DNA of 64,000 nt, from positions 107,608-171,607 of the forward strand of contig NZ_JAFEVL010000036.1 of assembly GCF_016901135.1 (NCBI RefSeq), in the 5' to 3' direction. Shown piece by piece: positions 9,819 through 16,234 of the stretch. The translations under genes were made by a program, and so were the position numbers. The notes under the pieces were generated by a model that did no database searches, was not told the DNA's origin, and was given only the letters and a program-made list of their open reading frames with translations. The stretch comes from Martinezella lusitana. GTDB lineage: Bacteria; Pseudomonadota; Alphaproteobacteria; Rhizobiales; Rhizobiaceae. How positions within the stretch are numbered: the stretch's first letter is position 1; every line of letters begins with the position of its first letter.

Positions 9819-9878
9819 AATGAGCGATTATTATTACGCGACAAAGACATCCAGTCCGGTCGATTAAAAAGAGTGACA
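9819..9878. repeat. Predicted right end of the tni transposon (two end repeats)
   Basis: On the minus strand two related motifs, TGTCACTCTTTTTAATCG (starting at 9878) and TGTCGCGTAATAATAATCG (starting at 9843), share the pattern TGTC-C-(N4)-T-(N)-TAATCG. They lie 35 bases apart, just upstream of tniA, as expected for tandem transposase-binding repeats at a tni end. The next plus-strand bases (CGGTA) would be half of a 5-bp target duplication; its partner was not found. Confidence 0.5.
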
Positions 9879-9916
9879 CGGTAAAGTCGGGGCAGATCAC
9901 AGCCCGCGAGCCGCCC

Positions 9917-9984
9917 ATGCCAAAACCCAAAGCCTGCCCTCCCCCACCGATCCGGTGCTGCGCCGCTCGGATGAGGCAATTTAG
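9917..9984 (+). pseudogene. Remnant of the 5' end of a tyrosine recombinase gene
   Basis: ATG at 9917 begins MPKPKACPP; after a one-frame shift the sequence reads PTDPVLRRSDEAI and then stops at 9982-9984. This resembles the start of the intact recombinase at 10728 (PADPVQRRAEELDA), and the DNA is also alike around ACCGATCCGGTGCTGCGCCG. It looks like the truncated front end of a second recombinase copy next to the transposon end. The match is short, hence moderate confidence. Confidence 0.45.
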
Positions 9985-10072
9985 TATCGTTAGTTAGCCA
10001 TCTAGCGACGCCTTTCTTGCCATCTCAGGTCGGTATTGCTATATTTGGCGGCATCTCGATAGAGGAAAGCCG

Positions 10073-10330
10073 ATGTCTGAAACACAACTCTCCGTCCGCA
10101 GCACAAAGGCGAGGGACCTGGCCCATGCGCTGGCGCGCCGCACCGGTCAGCCAATCAACAAGCTCGTCGAGCAGGCGCTTGAGCGCTACGATCTGGAACT
10201 GCGCCAACAGTCTGCCCGGACGCCGATCGATGTCCTATCGGACTTGATGGCCGAGGGCCGGCGTGCTGTGCCAACCGGCACGACATCTGCGCATGACGAT
10301 TTCTACGACGAATATGGTTTGCCACGATGA
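10073..10330 (+). CDS. vapB: VapB-type antitoxin
   Basis: An 85-residue protein with a short N-terminal ribbon-helix-helix-like segment (TQLSVRSTKARDLAHALARRTGQPINKLVEQAL, positions 4-36) and an acidic flexible tail ending DDFYDEYGLPR that would wrap the toxin. This is the VapB/PSK-type antitoxin layout (Rv0623-like). It overlaps the VapC start by 4 bases (ATGA). It should neutralise the toxin and bind the upstream promoter (9985-10072). GAGGAAAG at 10060-10067 is a good ribosome-binding site. Confidence 0.85.
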   Translation: MSETQLSVRSTKARDLAHALARRTGQPINKLVEQALERYDLELRQQSARTPIDVLSDLMAEGRRAVPTGTTSAHDDFYDEYGLPR

Positions 10331-10731
10331 TCGCTGTCGATACGTCGGTCATTCTGGCGATGGCCTTGGGAGAGCCGGAGGCCGAACGGTTCATATCGTT
10401 GGTGGGTCGGGAGGCACTTGCGATCGGCTGGCCGACCCTGCTCGAGGCTCGAATGGTGCTGACAGGAAGAGGGTTTTCAAACGCTTCGGACATAGTTGAT
10501 CAGTTTGTCCGGCTGCCGAACGTAACCACGATTACTTTCGACGAGAAGCATTATCGCGAAGCGGAACGAGCGTTCGACCGTTTCGGTAAAGGTCGCCATC
10601 CAGCCACACTCAATATGGGCGACTGCTTTTCCTACGCCGTTGCCGCGGTCGCCAAGGCGCCGCTCCTGTTCAAGGGCCAGGATTTCGGCAAGACCGATGT
10701 GAAATGCCATCCCGCGTCGGCAACCCAATGA
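10327..10731 (+). CDS. vapC: VapC-type PIN-domain ribonuclease toxin
   Basis: A 134-residue PIN-domain protein. The acidic active-site residues are visible as Asp5 (MIAVDTSV), a Glu in TLLEARMVL, and an Asp in LNMGDCFSYAVA. VapC toxins cleave structured RNA when freed from VapB. Here the pair may stabilise this plasmid segment. The start overlaps vapB (ATGA) and the stop overlaps the recombinase start (ATGA), so the three genes are probably cotranscribed. Confidence 0.88.
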   Translation: MIAVDTSVILAMALGEPEAERFISLVGREALAIGWPTLLEARMVLTGRGFSNASDIVDQFVRLPNVTTITFDEKHYREAERAFDRFGKGRHPATLNMGDCFSYAVAAVAKAPLLFKGQDFGKTDVKCHPASATQ

Positions 10732-11903
10732 CACGCAAAGCCATCACCCGACCCGCCCCCGCCGATCCGGTGCAGCGCCGTGCCGAAGAACTCGATGCGC
10801 TTGACGCGATCCTTCCCTTCGATCGCCGCGACCAGCTGGCAACGCTACTAACTGATGATGATGTCGCCACACTCAAGCATCTGGCAAACCAAGGCATGGG
10901 CGACAACACGCTCAGGGCGCTGGCTTCCGACCTTGGTTACCTCGAAGCCTGGTGCGGGCTTGCCACTGGTGCTCCCCTGCCCTGGCCGGCGCCGGAAAGT
11001 CTGCTGTTGAAATTCGTCGCCCATCACCTCTGGGATCCGGTCGAACGGGCCGAGGATCCAAACCACGGTATGCCGGCAGACGTCGAGGCGGGATTGCGCG
11101 TCAGGGGGCTGCTGCGCGCCGACGGGCCACATGCGCCCGACACGGTCCGTCGGCGTCTGACCTCCTGGTCGATCCTGACACGCTGGCGTGGTTTAACTGG
11201 AGCCTTCACCGCTCCGTCCCTGAAATCTGCTCTCAGGCTCGCCGTTCGCGCAAGTGCTCGGCCAAGGCAGCGGAAGAGCAAGAAAGCTGTCACCGGCGAC
11301 ATCCTGGCGAAACTCTTGGCCACCTGTGCTGGCAACCGCCTGGTCGATATTCGTGATCGCGCCTTGTTGCTGACCGCCTTCGCCTCCGGAGGTCGGCGGC
11401 GCTCTGAAGTTGCTGCACTTCGTGTCGAGGATCTCATTGATGAGGAGTCAGTGCACACCGATCCGGCCAACCCAAACTCCCCTCCCCTGCCCTGCCTGAC
11501 GATCAGCTTCGGCCGCACCAAGACGACGACGGCCGATGATGACGAACACGTCGTGTTGATCGGCCGGCCGGTAATCGCCTTGAAGCATTGGCTGGCGGAG
11601 GCCAGGATCGACACCGGCCCGGTGTTTCGACGCATCGACCAGTGGGGCAATATCGATCGGCGGGCGCTGACGCCGCAATCGGTCAACTTCATCCTCAAGG
11701 CACGCGTCAAGCAGGCCGGCCTAGACCCGGAGATGTTCTCGGCGCATGGCCTGCGGTCTGGCTATCTCACCGAGGCCGCCAATCGTGGCATCCCCCTCCC
11801 CGAGGCCATGCAGCAGTCGCTGCACAAGTCGGTGACGCAGGCGGCCAGCTATTACAACAATGCTGAGCGGAAGAACGGGCGCGCGGCGCGCCTGGTTATC
11901 TAG
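10728..11903 (+). CDS. Tyrosine-type site-specific recombinase/integrase
   Basis: A 391-residue tyrosine recombinase with an N-terminal SAM-like DNA-binding region and a C-terminal catalytic domain. The catalytic residues are visible as Arg in SGGRRRSEVAAL, Lys in SFGRTKTT, His-x-x-Arg in SAHGLRSG, His in SLHKSV and the nucleophile Tyr in AASYYNNAE. The start chosen is ATG 10728, which overlaps the vapC stop by 4 bases; ATG 10704 would give 8 more residues. Fragments of a related gene lie at 9917-9984 and 14545-14583. Confidence 0.88.
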   Translation: MTRKAITRPAPADPVQRRAEELDALDAILPFDRRDQLATLLTDDDVATLKHLANQGMGDNTLRALASDLGYLEAWCGLATGAPLPWPAPESLLLKFVAHHLWDPVERAEDPNHGMPADVEAGLRVRGLLRADGPHAPDTVRRRLTSWSILTRWRGLTGAFTAPSLKSALRLAVRASARPRQRKSKKAVTGDILAKLLATCAGNRLVDIRDRALLLTAFASGGRRRSEVAALRVEDLIDEESVHTDPANPNSPPLPCLTISFGRTKTTTADDDEHVVLIGRPVIALKHWLAEARIDTGPVFRRIDQWGNIDRRALTPQSVNFILKARVKQAGLDPEMFSAHGLRSGYLTEAANRGIPLPEAMQQSLHKSVTQAASYYNNAERKNGRAARLVI

Positions 11904-12045
11904 TCGTCACGGTCTGCCGTCTGGTTCCCCGATCTCAAACGTGGCATACATGAGTCCCCTCTCCTACGCTTTCTCGCGGCATCGGTGCCAGACAGAGGGC
12001 AGCTAACGCGCTTCCCACGCTAGCCCCGTAAATGCACAGGGTCTC

Positions 12046-12543
12046 TCACCGCCTTTGATCCTTTGGAGAGCCCAGAACGATGAAGCTGGTAATCGCCGTG
12101 ACCTGCGGCAGCGTGCCTAACACGTTCCTATGGAACGCCTTGTAAGTGGCGATGTCGGCAACCTCGACACGCAGCAAATATTCTATTGTGCCTGTCACGT
12201 TGTGGCACTCAACGACTTCATCGGCCTGTGACATCGCTTGCTCGAACGCCTCTTGGCTCATCTTGGTGTGATCGGACAGCCCGACCGTGATGTAGGCGAG
12301 GAACCCGGCTCCCATTCGCGCACGATCAATCGACGCCCGCTATCCCGTAATGACACCGGCGCGCTCCAGTTCTTGAACGCGACGCAAGCATGCCGACGCA
12401 GATAAGCCAACGCGCTCAGCCAAACGTACATTCGGCTGGCGTGCATCGACGGATAGCTCGCGCAATATATGATGGTCAATTCGATCAAAATCAGGCTTTT
12501 GTTGCAATTTTTCCGGCTCCGTTGATAACATTCGCACCAACAT
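12046..12543 (-). pseudogene. Lrp/AsnC family regulator interrupted by one amber codon
   Basis: The N-terminal part (12340-12543) is a typical Lrp HTH: FDRIDHHILRELSVDARQ, then LAERVGLSASACLRRVQELERAGVITG. At 12340-12342 the codon is TAG. The same frame then continues RASIDRARMGAGFLAYITVGL and the ligand-binding domain through to SFIVLGSPKDQRR. The expected residue at the stop is Tyr (GVITGYRA), so a single base change explains it. The gene is divergent from the lysE-type exporter with a 29-base gap, the usual place for a local regulator. It could be a true pseudogene, a sequencing error or a suppressed codon. Confidence 0.85.
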
Positions 12544-12572
12544 TCTGTGAAAATGCTCTTAACATTGCGCGT

Positions 12573-13175
12573 ATGACCGATCCAGTAGTTCTCGCCCCAT
12601 TCCTCGTTTTCGCGTTTCTCATGGCAGTTACGCCGGGACCCAACAACGCAATGGCGCTGGCGTCCGGCGTTCGTGTAGGTTTAACCAGGTCGTTTCCGCT
12701 CATAGGCGGCATTGCCGCTGGAGTTGCCTTGCAAATGTTAGCGATTGGCTTCGGCCTAGGCACGCTATTCGAGGCCTATCCGATCACGCACGAAATTTTG
12801 CGGATCGGCGGTTCGCTTTATCTCATCTGGCTTGCATGGAAGATCGCGCGCAGCGGCCCAATTGTTGAAGGCGAGGAGAGTTCGCCCATCGGCTTCTTTG
12901 GCGCCGCCGCGTTTCAGTGGATCAATCCAAAGGCATGGGCAATCACAGTGAGTGCGGCTGCGACTTATATTCCCAGCAACGACTATTTGCTGAATATCTC
13001 GATCGCTGCGGCTTTGCTGGCTCTTGTAGCCATCCCTAGTGTTGCTGTCTGGGCGGCTCCCGGGCGCCTGCTCCGCAATGTGCTTACTCGGCCGACTTAT
13101 GCACGCATCTTCAATCTTTCGGTCGCGCTTCTTCTCGTCGCGTCGACAGTACCGATTCTATTGGGCAATTTGTAG
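12573..13175 (+). CDS. LysE family amino-acid exporter
   Basis: A 200-residue membrane protein of the LysE/RhtB family: N-terminal FLMAVTPGPNNAMALASGVR with the conserved PGPN motif, about six hydrophobic segments, and the mid-protein motif FQWINPKAWAITV. These proteins export amino acids or related metabolites across the inner membrane. The start is ATG 12573; longer readings upstream run through the promoter and the lrp gene. The adjacent divergent Lrp-type regulator, now interrupted, would normally control it. Confidence 0.9.
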   Translation: MTDPVVLAPFLVFAFLMAVTPGPNNAMALASGVRVGLTRSFPLIGGIAAGVALQMLAIGFGLGTLFEAYPITHEILRIGGSLYLIWLAWKIARSGPIVEGEESSPIGFFGAAAFQWINPKAWAITVSAAATYIPSNDYLLNISIAAALLALVAIPSVAVWAAPGRLLRNVLTRPTYARIFNLSVALLLVASTVPILLGNL

Positions 13176-13207
13176 AAGCCAGCTCACCACTCAACCGAGG
13201 CCTTAAA

Positions 13208-13366
13208 CTGATCCGAGATGAACCCGATATCCTCAATCGCCGCGGTCACGACTGGACAGTCGAACGATTGCGCCCTGCCGTCCAACGGATGGTGCGCGAG
13301 AAACTCGTTGAGCCGGAGTTGATTAAGCGTTCCCCTCGCCGCCAACTAGAGGATCATCTTTGCCAT
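13208..13366 (+). pseudogene. Fragment of a tniR-like serine recombinase (C-terminal part)
   Basis: The frame reads ILNRRGHDWTVERLRPAVQR and on through MVREKLVEPELIKRSPRRQLEDHL. This parallels residues about 205-250 of the TniR-like recombinase at 5193-6110 (VLNRRGYDWTVERLRRAVHR, then MVREKLADPGLLARSPRRAPEDHL). No catalytic domain accompanies it. It is a scar of a second, diverged tni-type resolvase, not a copy made recently, since the two differ at many positions. Confidence 0.8.
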
Positions 13367-13757
13367 GTCAGCCCTTCTCTAGTGGTCTGTCGATTTTAGC
13401 AGAATACCCTACCCATCTGGGTGTATGTACGCGCAGCAACGTTGGTTGTATCGATGAGCTGTTCACTACCCGGTGAACGCCCCAACTGCGCCAGGCGTCT
13501 ACGCCCCCAACCGGACGCCTGGCACCCTCTGCCGACGATGGCGCTTGACGAAGCTGTTGAGACGTTATCAGGCAATGGCCTCCCAATGTCGTCGGTACGC
13601 CCACGGGCGCCGTGAGCCGAGTGGTGCGGACGCGGAATTCGATGTCAGTGTTGCTTGTAGGGTTGCTCTTCTCGTCTGAGGGAGCGACGTTTGCGTCCCC
13701 AAAAAACCTTTGGGCGTCGAGCGTTGGTCGATTACGCATGTTCACCAAGTAATCGCC
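13367..13757. other. Gap with no recognisable gene
   Basis: Open frames here are short and overlapping and have no family features. The stretch follows the resolvase fragment and is probably decayed mobile-element DNA. Confidence 0.4.
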
Positions 13758-14174
13758 TTAGAGGGAATCGATTATATCGACTTGGAAGCATTCCGGGCCG
13801 AAATGAAGCCGGCCTGGGTAGGGTCGAACTTCGGCTAGATCTATTTCCTGGTCAAACGCAAACGAAATATGCGGCGTGTAGCTGGGAAAATCCCAGCTCA
13901 TTCCGAGCCGGCGAAACTCAGCATGTCGATGGGAGAGCCGCTGGCAGCCGAAGATCAACACGATCACACCGCCAAAATTCCGGACCGACCTTCGGCTCCC
14001 AACCCGCACGGTCAAATCGGTCGCGCATGGCGAGATCTGTTTCCAGTTCCCCGTCCCGCGGGAGGTTGCGATCGTCACGTGCAGCCCGTCCGAGGCAACG
14101 GTATCGGTAAAACCTTCGGATTTGGCCCAGGCCAGAAATTCACCGTGGTTGAGAAGCGGTCTACTGACTAACAT
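13758..14174 (-). CDS. Acb1-like 2H phosphoesterase (putative anti-CBASS protein)
   Basis: A 138-residue protein beginning PLLNHGEFLAWAKSEGF, then GLHVTIATSR and, later, LSHRHAEFRRLGMSWDFP followed by YTPHISFAF. The two H-x-T/S motifs (H32-V-T34 and H102-I-S104) are the catalytic pair of 2H phosphoesterases, and the spacing and flanking words match the Acb1 family. That family includes phage T4 Acb1, which degrades cyclic nucleotide messengers of CBASS defence, and related domains at the end of DUF1073 phage portal proteins. Here it stands alone. The start at ATG 14174 lacks a strong ribosome-binding site. Anti-CBASS activity is inference; the fold call is firm. Confidence 0.72.
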   Translation of the reverse strand: MLVSRPLLNHGEFLAWAKSEGFTDTVASDGLHVTIATSRGTGNWKQISPCATDLTVRVGSRRSVRNFGGVIVLIFGCQRLSHRHAEFRRLGMSWDFPSYTPHISFAFDQEIDLAEVRPYPGRLHFGPECFQVDIIDSL

Positions 14175-14854
14175 TTGTCAATAAAGGGTTAGAGCGAAAG
14201 TTGCTCAAAATACGTCAAGCCAGGATCGTATATCACAACTGTCCGGCTTCATCGATGTCGATGAGGATCACGTTTTCGGGCCGCTGAAGCGGCATCATGA
14301 CGCCGGCGCCGGCGGGCTCTTTCTCTTGAGCGGGGAAAGAAGGCTCCGCCCCCTCTCCCCAGCAAGGACAAAAAGCCGTCTCCCCATCCTTCGGCTCGAA
14401 GGCCTGCAGGACCTGGCCGAACATGTTCAGCTGGCCGCTGACGCGGTGGGCGATACCCCTCGGTTTTTCTCCTTGCCCCCTCTCCCCTGCTGCTCCACGC
14501 GAACTTGGGAAGCAGCCAATCGCGATTTCACGCTCCAGGAATGCCGAACTGAAGAACGGGCGAGCGGCGCGGCTTGTCATCTAAATACCGATAGCGGTTG
14601 CCACGCTAGCCGCGTTCGCGGGAGGCGGCAGAGATCTAACGCACACGAGCGCCGAGAAAACTGACGCTGGGCTCATTCAAATGTTTCGATGCAACGCATG
14701 GGGCAACAAAGAGTTCATCCACCAAACGATGATCTAGATGCCTGAACGATCTTAAGGTCGCCGGAGAATTCCAGCAGTCATGCAAACAAACGCTAAGTGA
14801 CATACATCGCATGTTCGTTTGCTTTGGTCGGATAATGGCCCGACCTTTCTCAAA
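14175..14854. other. Gap holding a recombinase 3' fragment; otherwise unassigned
   Basis: Apart from the recombinase tail at 14545-14583, nothing here is recognisable. A minus-strand frame over 14233-14580 has a plausible-looking segment (VSGQLNMFGQVLQAFEPKDG) but no family match that I know and no convincing start, so it is not called as a gene. Confidence 0.4.
14545..14583 (+). pseudogene. Remnant of the 3' end of a tyrosine recombinase gene
   Basis: The frame reads NAELKNGRAARLVI followed by a stop, against NAERKNGRAARLVI and a stop at the end of the intact recombinase (11862-11903). The similarity ends abruptly upstream, before the catalytic Tyr. With the 5' remnant at 9917-9984 this may mark the two ends of a disrupted second copy. 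Confidence 0.65.
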
Positions 14855-15379
14855 CTATTGTGATCTCTTGGTCTGCGGGATGAAATGGACGAGCAGAGAT
14901 TTCAGCTCAATTTCGCGAACCCGTCTGGCAGCCTCGTCCGGGGTTACCCAGTGGAGAAGCCGCTGCCCCTTTTCTTTGAAATCGGCGCGGACCTCTTTCA
15001 CTTCTATTTGAAACATCTCGACGATGCAGGGCGCAACATCGCCGTCATCAAATTCCTTCAAATAGGTATACCGGCCTATGGCACTTTTCCTCACCGTGCC
15101 GCGTACGCCTGCTTCCTCCCACGCTTCGATCGCCGCCGACTCATAGGGCTTCTTGCCTTTCATCGGCCAACACTTGGGAATGATCCATCGTCCACTGTCA
15201 CGCGATGTAATGACCAGAATTTCGAATTCTTCTCCGTCGTCTTTATACCGAAAGCACAAGGCACCGAACTGGCTGCGGAACGTTCCGCCAAAGAGTTTGT
15301 CTGGTGTTTGCGCTAGCTGTTGGAGCAGGTGCTTTGATTTGTCGGGGGAGGGCTTCCTCCCTTCTTTCTTTGGCTTCAT
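14855..15379 (-). CDS. Nudix hydrolase (diphosphoinositol/diadenosine polyphosphate type)
   Basis: A 174-residue Nudix protein: QFGALCFRY at the start of the fold, then GRWIIPKCWPMKGKKPYESA and AIEAWEEAGVRG, which form the Nudix box. The box keeps the EAWEEAG core, but the usual Arg of the REUXEEXGU motif is Ile here. The layout resembles the DIPP subfamily that hydrolyses diphosphoinositol or dinucleoside polyphosphates. The true substrate cannot be read from sequence. The start is taken at ATG 15379; a TTG at 15397 is the alternative. Confidence 0.82.
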   Translation of the reverse strand: MKPKKEGRKPSPDKSKHLLQQLAQTPDKLFGGTFRSQFGALCFRYKDDGEEFEILVITSRDSGRWIIPKCWPMKGKKPYESAAIEAWEEAGVRGTVRKSAIGRYTYLKEFDDGDVAPCIVEMFQIEVKEVRADFKEKGQRLLHWVTPDEAARRVREIELKSLLVHFIPQTKRSQ

Positions 15380-15531
15380 GGGACGCCACGTTGTCAAAGT
15401 TTCAACGTCAGCTCAATTGCCTAAAGGGCCCTTCGACGAGTTTATACCGATAGTCCATGTGTGAGATAGGGGATAGCCCCTCCTGCTCCTTCTGACGCCG
15501 AAACCTAACGGGCGGTTCGGCCAAGGATATG

Positions 15532-15876
15532 TTATCGGCTTGGATCCCGTGGAGGGACTTTGGCCTTTGCCTTTCGGGATTTATGAGCCTTTTGAATTCG
15601 TGATTTCATCACATCTGATGCTGTGAACTTTACGACCCGGCGCGCGGAAATCAGTACCTCTTCCCCTGTTCGTGGGTTGCGGCCCGGCCGGTGGATTTTA
15701 GCGTTCAACTGAAACGAGGCAAATGATGAAAGTCCTATCGGTTCTCCGCGCACAAGTGCATCGCCGATCTCACCGAGCACGGCCTCCACAAGATCGGATG
15801 ATTCTGTTCGTGAAAGGCCGATCTTTTGAAACACAGCATGCGCTAAATCTGCGCGCGTCACGGTTTTCGTGGTCAT
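15532..15876 (-). CDS. HU/IHF family DNA-bending protein (IHF-alpha-like)
   Basis: A 114-residue histone-like protein: TVTRADLAHAVFQKIGLSR, then SDLVEAVLGEIGDALVRGE and the DNA-arm motif GRNPRTGEEVLISARRVVKF. These match IhfA/HU, with a basic C-terminal extension (KAHKSRKAKAKVPPRDPSR) beyond the usual 95-100 residues. Plasmid-borne IHF-like proteins can act as nucleoid proteins or in replication and transposition. It sits downstream of repC on the same strand. Confidence 0.88.
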   Translation of the reverse strand: MTTKTVTRADLAHAVFQKIGLSRTESSDLVEAVLGEIGDALVRGEPIGLSSFASFQLNAKIHRPGRNPRTGEEVLISARRVVKFTASDVMKSRIQKAHKSRKAKAKVPPRDPSR

Positions 15877-16234
15877 GTTCTCCGATCCAAAGCTCCGAAA
15901 GAAGATTCTTTATCGCAATTCGTGCGGCAAGACGTACCAACGTTGTTGCCAAGAAGGATCCACCGCTGTCCGGTGGTGTCCATCAGCCTATAAATCATAT
16001 ACAATATCGCGGTGGATGCGACCTGGAGGTTGCGTACCGGCCTCTTTTCGTCTGAACCGCTCGCCCCTTATATATGAAAATAGAGCGCCGTAAAAAGCGT
16101 TGTTCTTTCAATATGTTAATGCGGTGGTCAGCTGACCACCGGAATCAGGTGGTGTTTTCGATCCTAAAAGCCACCGGCTATCGCCTCAATCCCGGTATTG
16201 GACAGTCTGCAACTCCTCTCCCGGCGCCCAACGT
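15877..16234. other. repC downstream region
   Basis: This 358-base non-coding gap follows repC and contains the 20-bp palindrome at 16122-16141 described separately. No gene is evident. In several repABC plasmids the downstream region of repC carries partition or incompatibility elements. Confidence 0.5.
16122..16141. promoter_or_regulatory. Candidate parS (20-bp perfect palindrome)
   Basis: CGGTGGTCAG followed by CTGACCACCG is a perfect inverted repeat about 95 bases past the repC stop. Its inner 16 bases (GTGGTCAGCTGACCAC) fit the repABC parS pattern GTTNNNNGCNNNNAAC except for one symmetric base in each half. parS is the site bound by RepB for partition. The position downstream of repC matches some repABC plasmids. 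No second copy was seen in the cassette. Confidence 0.5.

Larger units (their letters stand above)
4700..9878. mobile_element. Tn5053/Tn402-like (tni) transposition module, left end not found
   Basis: The module consists of tniR (plus) converging on tniA-tniB-tniQ (minus). A likely right end lies beyond tniA. Read on the minus strand from 9878 inward, the sequence begins TGTCACTCTTTTTAATCG, and a related copy TGTCGCGTAATAATAATCG begins at 9843, 35 bases further in. Terminal TGT and multiple internal repeats are typical of tni and Tn7-like ends bound by the DDE transposase. No matching left end could be found down to base 1, so the left boundary given here is nominal and the element may be one-ended. 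Confidence 0.55.

Noticed and set aside
14233..14580. 115-residue minus-strand frame
   Set aside because: It has no recognised family, its start is inside the recombinase remnant, and it may be chance.
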